Of a DNA stretch of 5,562 bases, positions 1-5,562 are shown one piece after another; position 1 is the first letter of the stretch; each line of letters begins with the position of its first letter. A model generated the notes under the pieces. It saw only the letters and a program-made list of their open reading frames with translations. It had not been told where the DNA came from and did no database searches. Source of the stretch: Lentisphaeria bacterium (lineage in GTDB: Bacteria > Verrucomicrobiota > Lentisphaeria > Oligosphaerales > Oligosphaeraceae); NCBI GenBank assembly GCA_024405235.1, contig JAKSPA010000125.1:1-5562 (forward strand), read 5' to 3'. Position numbers and translations under genes: made by a program.

Positions 1-19
1 GAGCTTGCTCCGCGGAATG

Positions 20-105
20 ATCCATGCCCTCTTAGCAGTTCCGGCGGTCTAATAGGTAGCCGCATCCAGGCCCTCTTAGCACTTCCGTCGGTCTAATAGG
101 CAGCC
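20..105. repeat. Two-copy direct repeat, 42-bp unit, hairpin-capable
   Basis: Two copies lie at 20-61 and 64-105, with a period of 44 bp and 38 of 42 positions identical. The differences are at 25/69, 38/82, 44/88 and 57/101. Each copy contains an imperfect inverted repeat, CTCTTAG with CTAATAG (73-79 with 93-99 in copy 2), giving 6 of 7 pairs. It can be extended by an outer G-C pair in copy 2 that becomes G-T in copy 1. An inner CCG/CGG symmetry sits in the middle. Neither side has a T tract, so it is not an ordinary intrinsic terminator. It sits just past the stop of the hydrolase gene and may be a REP-like intergenic element or the edge of a longer array outside the window. The repeat itself is seen directly; its role is unknown. 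Confidence 0.85.
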
Positions 106-108
106 TGC

Positions 109-1299
109 CTACTCTCCGAGAATCTTCTTGATTTCGGGAGCGATATCCTGCGCGAACTGTAGGAATCCCATATCGGTCAGATGAACGCCGTCCACTTCAT
201 ACTCCCAGAAGTCGCGCTGCAGCCATAATGCGTAGATATCGAAGAAGAAAATGTTCTTGTCGCCGGCCGCATTGCGCTTCTGGCACTCTTCCTTCGCGGT
301 GTCGCGCATTCCCGAAATGCGGACATGAGGACGCTCGAACGCATTGATATCGCGATCCTGCGGCGTTGCGGACACCAGCAGAATTGGCGTATCGGGATGC
401 TTTGCGCGCAATATGTCGATGAATTTCGGCAGAGTCGTCTTGTATTCGCCGACGCTTGAATTCGCCGCGTAATCCAATATATAAAGCGCCGCATTGGGTA
501 TGTCGGAGAGCATTGACGCTATCTCCGGTTCGCCTCTTCCACTGCCTGAAAATCCTTCGTTGATAACTTCGCGATCAAGCATGCGGGAAAGGATGTGCGA
601 AGAAGCCATGCCAGGACGCGTCGCGCACCCTCCCGGCGTAATTGACGTGCCGTAGAAAACAATCGGACGATCGTCGTGGAAAGGCGTCGGCGCTTCAATC
701 GCCGCGTCCTTGTCAAGTCCTATTGCAACACTCTTGACGGCAGTATACAAAGGGAAATTGATTGCCACATCGCGCATTTCGCGTTTCAGGCCTGAAACCA
801 TATTCGCTGTATATTCAGGGACATTGACTTCCATGCGTGAAAGGCCAACACATTTCCACTGTTCGCCGATCTTGATATAGGTATCGAAACCAGACTTGCC
901 GATGCATGTCATGTGATACATGGGATAGGCCGAAGCAACCTCCGCATGAATCGCAATACAACTGCTGTCCGTTCTGAAACGAACCTGTCCGCCTGCGGTG
1001 TACGGCGACAGAATCAATGCGCCGCACTTGTCCGCCTCCACGGCGACAGCCGTGCCGTCGTCTTTGTATTGTGTCACTTGCGCAGGCAGGTTGTTCATTG
1101 GCAATCGTGCGTATTTGCCTTCCACATCGAACCACGGGAATCCGAAGAGCTTCATAGGCGCCTCGTATGGAAGATGCCACGTCATACTTTCGCTGTCGGC
1201 TGGTCTGGCCGCCATGGCGGGATCAATTTGTTCAATTTCAAGAGCCGTGACAGATGCAGCGAAGAATGCAAGCAATAATGACAAAAGTGATTTACGCAT
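109..1299 (-). CDS. Exported SGNH/GDSL-family hydrolase with GxDLY-type N-terminal domain
   Basis: This 396-residue protein is probably an exported esterase or acylhydrolase. Residues 1-19 form a signal peptide: a basic start (MRK), a hydrophobic core and a likely signal peptidase I site after VTA. There is no lipobox cysteine. Residues about 50-155 match the beta-rich N-terminal domain named GxDLY that precedes many SGNH hydrolases: FxGFPWF, YxRLP and GFDTY at 137-141. Residues about 210-396 are the SGNH fold. Block I is GTSIT with nucleophile Ser219 (GTS instead of GDS), block II is NEGFSG with Gly252, block III is DYAAN with Asn280, and block V is DGVHLT with Asp370 and His373. All four catalytic or oxyanion positions are therefore present. 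Related enzymes often deacylate carbohydrates, but the substrate cannot be read here. The gene is last in a run of three co-directional genes, 56 bp after the oxidoreductase. No Shine-Dalgarno precedes the ATG; the signal peptide supports this start. Confidence 0.92.
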   Translation of the reverse strand: MRKSLLSLLLAFFAASVTALEIEQIDPAMAARPADSESMTWHLPYEAPMKLFGFPWFDVEGKYARLPMNNLPAQVTQYKDDGTAVAVEADKCGALILSPYTAGGQVRFRTDSSCIAIHAEVASAYPMYHMTCIGKSGFDTYIKIGEQWKCVGLSRMEVNVPEYTANMVSGLKREMRDVAINFPLYTAVKSVAIGLDKDAAIEAPTPFHDDRPIVFYGTSITPGGCATRPGMASSHILSRMLDREVINEGFSGSGRGEPEIASMLSDIPNAALYILDYAANSSVGEYKTTLPKFIDILRAKHPDTPILLVSATPQDRDINAFERPHVRISGMRDTAKEECQKRNAAGDKNIFFFDIYALWLQRDFWEYEVDGVHLTDMGFLQFAQDIAPEIKKILGE

Positions 1300-1355
1300 G
1301 TTTGTTTCGAAGAAGAGTTTAAAGGATTGCAGACAAAAAGAATTTTATGAAAGAA

Positions 1356-2738
1356 TCAGTTTCCAATACGGTTCGCGGCCAGAATTCCGGAAAGCATCGA
1401 GCCAGTGATGCCAAGAAGCCCTTGGTCGGTTCCAGCGATTTGGAGTCCCGAAACACCGCTCTCGAAACCGCCGAATTTCGTCGGCGAGCCGTAGATTGCG
1501 CCATTCGCATGCCCTGTCCAGCGACGTATCGTTTTGGGCGTGAAGGCATCCACCAAGACGAGTTCTTCCGCCATTGCAGGCGAATACTCCGCCAGACATT
1601 CGCGAAGTTTTTCGACGAGAGAGCGTTTACGCACTTTGTAATCTTCCGCATTGGCCTCAAGCCAATCTTGCGGACGGACTATTGTCGATAGACGAAGCAT
1701 CCGCGCCTCGTCGCCTTCCGTGCCAATGTAATTGCCAGGCGCGCAGACAAGCATTGATTCCACAGCGTCGCCTTCCGGCGGCGCGAAACGGAACGATTCG
1801 GTTCTGCATGCGAAAAGTATCGCGTCCTCCCAACCATATTCCGCTGGAGTTTTCGGCAGCGTGAATATCGCTTCAAGAAAACCGATTTCTCCAGCGGGCA
1901 CTTGCATAAGACGCGTTGACGCGCTGGCGCCGCAAAGGCGCGCCGTCTCGAAAGCGCCGATTGTGGAAATCACATTCGCTGTGGATATTTCTTCACCATT
2001 GTCAATCAGAACTCCGCGAACCGCGCCAGCGCCGTCAAATAGCAACTCCTTCACGCCTGTTCCCAAACGCAATTCGACTCCTGAGCTCTTCAAGCGCTCC
2101 TCAAAGGCGCCAAGAAATTGCCTCATGCCGCCCAGAGGCCGCGAAAAGCCCTCCATGAAAACGCTGCGATACATCGTGGCGAATGCACCGAAATCCATAT
2201 CATCAGCACTCGCGTCTCCATAATACATAATGGGAAAACGCAGCATATCGCGCAGCAGTTCGGAAGAGAGATGTTCCGCAAGCACGCCGTTCGCCGAACG
2301 CCACTCTCTCTCGGCGGAAGAGTATCCTTCACGCAGAATCTTGTCGGAAAGCGCATCGAAGCCAGAAGCGTCCTGCGGGAAGCGCTCCTTAACCTGTGCA
2401 GCAAATGCCTCGTAGTCGTTGTTCAGCAGTAACTCGCCATTCCGGAACACGATTCTCGAACGCTTCTGCGGACAAAGTCCCAATGTGTTCCGTCTGATTC
2501 GCAGCTGGCGCAGCACTTGATTCAATATCGCCTTGCTGTCGTTCTCAGGAGCATAGTTCGTCAGCGCATGAAGTCCCGTATCCAGCGTCAAACCGCCGCG
2601 TTCATACCATGAATTCATGCCGCCAAGACGGGAATGGCGCTCCAACAGCAGGACCCGCCTGCCGCAGAGCGCCAATCTAAGCGCGGCACCCATTCCGGAC
2701 AATCCTCCGCCTATTACTATTGCATCGAAATTACCCAT
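1356..2738 (-). CDS. CrtI/phytoene-desaturase-like FAD-dependent oxidoreductase
   Basis: This 460-residue flavoprotein belongs to the amine oxidase/phytoene dehydrogenase-like superfamily. The N-terminus is a Rossmann dinucleotide-binding motif, IVIGGGLSGMGAA (residues 7-19, GxGxxG at 10-15). Glu33 (LLLER) is placed to bind the FAD ribose, and RLGG follows at 37-40. The last 30 residues carry the second FAD contact typical of CrtI-like enzymes (GLQIAGTDQG, then GSMLSG). The length fits the family, slightly short of classical CrtI at about 490. No signal peptide or transmembrane segment is evident, so it is probably cytoplasmic or peripheral. Family members desaturate or isomerise carotenoids, saturate retinol, or act on unknown lipids. 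No carotenoid gene (crtB, crtE, crtY) is adjacent, so no substrate is assigned. It starts 39 bp after the aminotransferase stop, suggesting cotranscription. No Shine-Dalgarno precedes the ATG, but the FAD motif begins right after it, so this start is preferred. Confidence 0.9.
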   Translation of the reverse strand: MGNFDAIVIGGGLSGMGAALRLALCGRRVLLLERHSRLGGMNSWYERGGLTLDTGLHALTNYAPENDSKAILNQVLRQLRIRRNTLGLCPQKRSRIVFRNGELLLNNDYEAFAAQVKERFPQDASGFDALSDKILREGYSSAEREWRSANGVLAEHLSSELLRDMLRFPIMYYGDASADDMDFGAFATMYRSVFMEGFSRPLGGMRQFLGAFEERLKSSGVELRLGTGVKELLFDGAGAVRGVLIDNGEEISTANVISTIGAFETARLCGASASTRLMQVPAGEIGFLEAIFTLPKTPAEYGWEDAILFACRTESFRFAPPEGDAVESMLVCAPGNYIGTEGDEARMLRLSTIVRPQDWLEANAEDYKVRKRSLVEKLRECLAEYSPAMAEELVLVDAFTPKTIRRWTGHANGAIYGSPTKFGGFESGVSGLQIAGTDQGLLGITGSMLSGILAANRIGN

Positions 2739-2777
2739 TGTGAAGAATGTGCGGATGAGTGCCTATTTATGTCTTTG

Positions 2778-3992
2778 CTATTTCATCGCGTCGATGAAGC
2801 CCTGACGCGAACGCTCGATAATCGCCTTGTCAACGCAGAGCGCCAGACGGAAGTAGCCAGCGTAGCCGAAGCCGGAACCAGGCACCGCCAGAATGCGATG
2901 TTCAGCGAGTTTGGCGACGAATTCCACATCGCCCATGCCTTCGGGCGCCTTCGGGAAGAAGTAGAATGTTCCCGCAGGCATCTGGAACTCGATACCAGCA
3001 TCGTTCAGAATGGATGCCATCACCTGTCTGCGCTCCGCATAGACCGCCAACTGCGAATTCTGCATCTTCAGCGTGTTTTCCATATCGGCGACAGCACCGA
3101 TGATAAGCTTCTGGCCAATGCATGGCGCATTTACGTAACCGATCGTGCGGTTCGTGAGAATCAGTCCTGCGACAAGCTGTGCGGCCTCGTCCTTGCCCAT
3201 TGCTGGATTCACGGCAAGATAACCGACGCGCTCGCCTGCGAGTCCGAGATTCTTCGAGAAGGATGAGCAGACCACCGAATATTCGTAGTACGGCAGAACG
3301 GACGGAACGGTCTTGCCGTCAAACGACAAGAAGCGATACGGCTCGTCGGCGACCAGAATGATCGGGCGGTCACTGCCCTTGCGTGCATCGCGCAGAATCT
3401 GCGCCAGTTCCTTGAGTTCATCCACCGTATAGACCACGCCTGCGGGATTGTTCGGGCTGTTGATGAGCAGAACGCGAGTGCGGTCGGTGATTGCAGCCGC
3501 AATGCCTTCGATGTTCAGTTTGAAGGTGCCAGGCGCACTCGGGACAGCCTTGAGAACGCCACCGAAATTGCCGCAGTAAGCGCCGTATTCGACGAAATAC
3601 GGTGCTGGGCAGATCACTTCGTCGCCAGGCAGAAGTGCCGCCTTGAAGAGGCAGTTCAGACCGCCTGCCGCGCCGACGGTGATCACGATGTTGGATGCAG
3701 GAATCTCAACGCCCTGCTCTTGGCTTGACCACTTCGCAAGTGCTTCGCGCGCCGCAGGATAACCCGCATTGGGCATATATCCCAAGCCAGCTGGCACATC
3801 CACCTGCGCAGGAAGTTCCTGCAACGTGCGGATCACTGCCGCCGGCGGATTGAGATCGGGACTGCCAAGACTGAAATCATAAACGTTGTCGGCACCGTAC
3901 TGTTTCTTGAGTTCAATGCCCGCCTCGAACATTCTGCGAATCCAGCTGGAACCCTTCTGGGCCTCCAGAATCTTGTCGGAAACTAACTGCAT
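2778..3992 (-). CDS. Class I/II PLP-dependent aminotransferase (aspartate aminotransferase-like)
   Basis: This cytoplasmic fold-type I aminotransferase has 404 residues from ATG 3992. All key PLP positions are visible: Asn182 in NSPNNPAG, Asp216 and Tyr219 in ADEPYR, Schiff-base Lys247 in SSFSKNLG followed by Arg in GERVGY, and substrate carboxylate-binding Arg382 in FRLAL. The N-terminal GADNVYDFSLGSPDLNPP region is typical of bacterial enzymes annotated broadly as PLP-dependent aminotransferases of the aspartate/aromatic/alanine group. Specificity cannot be fixed from sequence. The frame stays open to a TTG at 4037, but that codon lies inside the terminator hairpin and would add a basic 15-residue tail. 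ATG 3992 has GAGAG about 6 nt upstream, and its product begins MQLVSDKI, as expected for the family. It is the first gene after the terminator and probably heads a unit with the two genes to its left. No convincing promoter could be placed in the short leader. Confidence 0.93.
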   Translation of the reverse strand: MQLVSDKILEAQKGSSWIRRMFEAGIELKKQYGADNVYDFSLGSPDLNPPAAVIRTLQELPAQVDVPAGLGYMPNAGYPAAREALAKWSSQEQGVEIPASNIVITVGAAGGLNCLFKAALLPGDEVICPAPYFVEYGAYCGNFGGVLKAVPSAPGTFKLNIEGIAAAITDRTRVLLINSPNNPAGVVYTVDELKELAQILRDARKGSDRPIILVADEPYRFLSFDGKTVPSVLPYYEYSVVCSSFSKNLGLAGERVGYLAVNPAMGKDEAAQLVAGLILTNRTIGYVNAPCIGQKLIIGAVADMENTLKMQNSQLAVYAERRQVMASILNDAGIEFQMPAGTFYFFPKAPEGMGDVEFVAKLAEHRILAVPGSGFGYAGYFRLALCVDKAIIERSRQGFIDAMK

Positions 3993-3996
3993 GGCT

Positions 3997-4003
3997 TTCT
4001 CTC
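3997..4003 (-). promoter_or_regulatory. Shine-Dalgarno site of the aminotransferase
   Basis: On the minus strand the sequence reads CGAGAGAAAGCC and then ATG (3992-3990). The purine-rich GAGAG core is about 6 nt from the ATG. It is only a partial match to the anti-Shine-Dalgarno sequence, but its spacing is good, and it supports the 404-residue start over the upstream TTG. Confidence 0.6.
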
Positions 4004-4020
4004 GTCTTTTCTTAGTTCTA

Positions 4021-4066
4021 AAATCAAAAAGGCCCAATCGTCCATGCAGGCATGGACAATCGGGCC
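4021..4066 (-). terminator. Strong intrinsic terminator after the sugar kinase gene
   Basis: Minus-strand arms GGCCCGATTGTCCATG (4066-4051) and CATGGACGATTGGGCC (4046-4031) form a 16-bp stem. There are no mismatches apart from two G-U wobbles, and the loop is 4 nt (CCTG). TTTTTGATTTT follows. It begins 11 nt after the kinase stop codon. There is no T tract in the plus direction, so it acts for minus-strand transcripts only. It should separate the kinase unit from the aminotransferase unit, unless read-through is regulated. Confidence 0.93.
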
Positions 4067-4077
4067 AGACGAATCAA

Positions 4078-5157
4078 TTAGCGTTTGACGCGTGCATTGC
4101 CGCCCCAGATGCTCCAGACCTGCTCTTCATCGGCAGGCTGACCATAGTCGGTCAGATGCGTGGTCGCAAGTGCGCCAGTCGCCCAACCGAACTGGATCCA
4201 CTTCTCGGGCTCCCAGCCCTTCAGCATCGCATAGAGGAAGCCGCCGACGAAACCATCGCCACCGCCGATGCGGTCCAGAACGCCGATTTCACGCGGCTCG
4301 ACCACGGACCACTGTCCGTCGATGTTGGTGATAGCGCCCCACTTGTGGCTGTTGGCGGAAACCACCTGACGCAGCGTCGTCGCGAAAGCGGTGGCGTTCG
4401 GATAGGCGGCCTTGACGCGCTCGACCATCTCCTTGAAGGAGTCGATCTTCGCGGCGATATCCTTTCCACCTGCCTCGGGGCCCTGAATGCCAAGGCACAG
4501 CTGGAAATCCTCTTCATTGCCGATGAGAACGTCAGACAGGCTGGCGATTTCGGAGAAGATGTCGTGGAGTTCCTGCTCGCGGCCCTTCCAGAAGGATGCG
4601 CGATAGTTCAGATCGAAGGAAATTCTTGAACCGTTCTTCTTTGCGGCACGCGCGATGTCAAGGCAGAATTTGCTGGTGGCGGGAGAAAGTGCGCCGATCA
4701 GACCAGAGAGGTGGACGATCTTGACGCCTTCAGTTCCGAAGATGCGCTCCAGATCAAAGTATTTGGTGTCCAGCAGACGGCCGACTTCGCCAGCACGATC
4801 GTTCTGAACGCGTGGGCCACGTGCGCCGTAGCCGCTGTCAGCCAGATTGAACTGATGGCGATAGCCCCACGGACCGCCCTGCTCGATTTCGGGACCTTCG
4901 TAGTCCATGTGACGGCCCGCCAGATTGTCTTTGATCATGCGTGCGATGGGACTGTCCTTCACGAAGGCGGTCAGAACCTTAACAGGCATGCCAAGGAAGG
5001 AAGGAACGCTCGCGACGTTGGTTTCTGCAGAGGTCACCTGCATCTTGAAGGTGTCGGAGCAGTGGAAAGGCTGGCCGCTGACGGGAGTCAGGCGGATTCC
5101 CATGCTGGTGGGAACGAGCATCGCGTATTTTGCATCTTCACGGAAGGAAATCGCCAT
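4078..5157 (-). CDS. PfkB-family sugar kinase, 2-keto-3-deoxygluconate kinase-like
   Basis: This ribokinase/PfkB-fold kinase has 359 residues from ATG 5157. It is cytoplasmic and would phosphorylate a sugar or sugar acid with ATP. Its C-terminal signature is GGGDGFVGG with catalytic base Asp301; the family usual is GAGD. The central FDLNYRASFW (Asp182 in DLNYR) is characteristic of the KDG kinase branch, as is the later GNEEDF. Two substrate-side motifs depart from that branch. The N-terminal GGAxxNVA is here TSAETNVA (Asn47), and the usual YYRxGSA-like segment reads NDRAGEV. KDG as substrate is therefore only the best guess; other keto sugars are possible. An in-frame ATG also exists at 5166, but GGAG abuts it directly, whereas ATG 5157 has GGAG 9 nt upstream and is preferred. 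It lies 56 bp after the LarA-like gene, and both are ended by the terminator at 4021-4066, suggesting one operon for sugar-acid use. Confidence 0.9.
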   Translation of the reverse strand: MAISFREDAKYAMLVPTSMGIRLTPVSGQPFHCSDTFKMQVTSAETNVASVPSFLGMPVKVLTAFVKDSPIARMIKDNLAGRHMDYEGPEIEQGGPWGYRHQFNLADSGYGARGPRVQNDRAGEVGRLLDTKYFDLERIFGTEGVKIVHLSGLIGALSPATSKFCLDIARAAKKNGSRISFDLNYRASFWKGREQELHDIFSEIASLSDVLIGNEEDFQLCLGIQGPEAGGKDIAAKIDSFKEMVERVKAAYPNATAFATTLRQVVSANSHKWGAITNIDGQWSVVEPREIGVLDRIGGGDGFVGGFLYAMLKGWEPEKWIQFGWATGALATTHLTDYGQPADEEQVWSIWGGNARVKR

Positions 5158-5166
5158 TGTTGTCAT

Positions 5167-5172
5167 CTCCTG
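5167..5172 (-). promoter_or_regulatory. Shine-Dalgarno site of the kinase, deciding its start
   Basis: The minus strand reads CAGGAG, then ATGACAACA, then ATG. The CAGGAG is 9 nt from the ATG at 5157 but touches the ATG at 5166 with no spacer. A ribosome positioned here would normally use the inner ATG, giving a product that begins MAISF. Confidence 0.75.
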
Positions 5173-5213
5173 TTGTTAAGTTATTACTTGTTTACCACAA
5201 ATGGATTATCTCA

Positions 5214-5562
5214 TTATTCAAAATTCTTTTTCAGCGCCCAGAGACCAAGAGCGGGATTGCTGATGTAGAAGACCTCTTCGCCATTGACGGTGTTGAAACC
5301 GTCTTTCAGTTCGTCGAAGTGGTACTTCTTCTTGACCGCCTCCAGATCACCGTATTCAAATCCGACCTGACGGATTTCCGCCTCGGAGACACCGCTGCCA
5401 GGGCAGTATGTGATGCGGAAGCGTCCTTCGCTCGAGCCGTGGATCAGATGCGCCGCACCGCCAAGATTTGCCTGCATGTCGGCATTCTCCTTCACCGCCT
5501 TAAGCGTGGCTGGGGTGCCTTTGTAGCCGTATTTGCGAATCAGCGCGTCCATCTGCTTGTCT
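5214..5562 (-). CDS. C-terminal part of a LarA-like (lactate racemase-family) protein, partial
   Basis: The last 115 or so codons of a gene whose start lies beyond the right edge. The frame is still open at 5562 (DKQ precedes the methionine at 5552, so that methionine is probably internal). The visible part reads GGAAHLIHGSSEGRFRITYC, then PGSGVSEAEIRQVGFEYGDL, then GEEVFYISNPALGLWA near the end. The order helix, RxxxxYCPG strand, SxxEIxxxGFxY, then a terminal strand ending in a short hydrophobic run resembles the C-terminal end of LarA-family nickel-pincer racemases and epimerases (DUF2088). Family members include lactate racemase and a reported D-gluconate epimerase. The nickel- and cofactor-binding N-terminal domain is outside the window, so this rests on pattern memory. 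The KDG kinase-like neighbour, 56 bp downstream in the same direction, suits a sugar-acid epimerase. The stop is TAA at 5216-5214. Confidence 0.55.
   Translation of the reverse strand, partial: DKQMDALIRKYGYKGTPATLKAVKENADMQANLGGAAHLIHGSSEGRFRITYCPGSGVSEAEIRQVGFEYGDLEAVKKKYHFDELKDGFNTVNGEEVFYISNPALGLWALKKNFE

Noticed and set aside
1..10. GAGCTTGCTC palindrome at the left edge
   Set aside because: The 4-bp arms are too short to interpret at a window edge, and they do not match the 42-bp repeat as a third copy.
20..105. Possible CRISPR array from two similar repeats
   Set aside because: Only about 2 bp separates the copies, so there is no spacer, and only two copies are seen with no cas gene nearby.
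1300..1355. Possible promoter in the AT-rich gap before the hydrolase
   Set aside because: No -35/-10 pair with acceptable spacing could be placed, so the gene is treated as part of the upstream unit.
913..1691. Overlapping plus-strand reading frames of 110-140 codons
   Set aside because: They lie opposite the hydrolase and oxidoreductase genes, show no recognisable domain and have low-complexity Arg/Ser-rich content typical of antisense shadows.
2634..3266. 210-codon plus-strand open frame
   Set aside because: It is antisense to the aminotransferase and oxidoreductase, which have full catalytic motifs; no family motif or ribosome site was seen for it.
3886..4629. 247-codon plus-strand open frame spanning the terminator
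   Set aside because: It crosses the terminator and lies antisense to two strongly supported genes; no domain was recognised.
5188..5200. TTGT/ACAA inverted pair in the gap before the kinase, possible operator
   Set aside because: The arms are only 4 bp with a 5-nt spacer, which is expected by chance in an AT-rich gap; no regulator gene is adjacent.
4711..5268. 185-codon plus-strand open frame
   Set aside because: It is antisense to the kinase start and the intergenic gap; no domain or convincing start was found.

Overview
This is a compact bacterial window in which every supported gene lies on the minus strand. Base composition is moderate, roughly balanced GC. It holds five genes: four complete and one cut by the right edge. 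Transcription runs right to left. In that order they are: the C-terminal part of a protein that looks like a LarA-type (lactate racemase-like) nickel epimerase; a PfkB-family sugar kinase closest in layout to 2-keto-3-deoxygluconate (KDG) kinases; a class I/II PLP-dependent aminotransferase; a CrtI/phytoene-desaturase-like FAD oxidoreductase; and an exported SGNH/GDSL hydrolase with a GxDLY-type N-terminal domain. No rRNA, tRNA, CRISPR array, transposase or phage gene was seen.

Layout. The two right-hand genes (4078-5562) form one unit, ended by a very strong intrinsic terminator (4021-4066) just after the kinase stop. The three left-hand genes (109-3992) follow with short gaps of 39 and 56 bp and probably form a second unit. 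The aminotransferase start is best placed at 3992, because the longer reading frame begins with a TTG inside the terminator hairpin. The kinase start is best placed at 5157 by its Shine-Dalgarno spacing. The first 108 bases hold no gene, but carry two copies of a 42-bp hairpin-capable direct repeat just past the hydrolase stop.

Function. The epimerase-like fragment and the kinase suggest a sugar-acid catabolic step: epimerisation of a sugar acid, then phosphorylation of KDG or a related keto sugar. This is inference, since no KDPG aldolase or dehydratase is in view. The hydrolase is probably exported and may remove acyl groups from carbohydrate. The aminotransferase has all the key PLP residues. 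The FAD enzyme has no carotenoid-pathway neighbours, so its substrate is open.

Organism. The exported GxDLY/SGNH hydrolase, the LarA-like/PfkB pair and the mixed presence and absence of Shine-Dalgarno sites would fit a carbohydrate-degrading Gram-negative, perhaps of the PVC group (Lentisphaerae, Kiritimatiellae or Verrucomicrobia). That is a low-confidence guess from family resemblance, not a demonstrated assignment. I found no clear evidence of a wholly new system. The points most worth following are the hairpin repeat, the diverged kinase motifs and the epimerase-kinase pairing.
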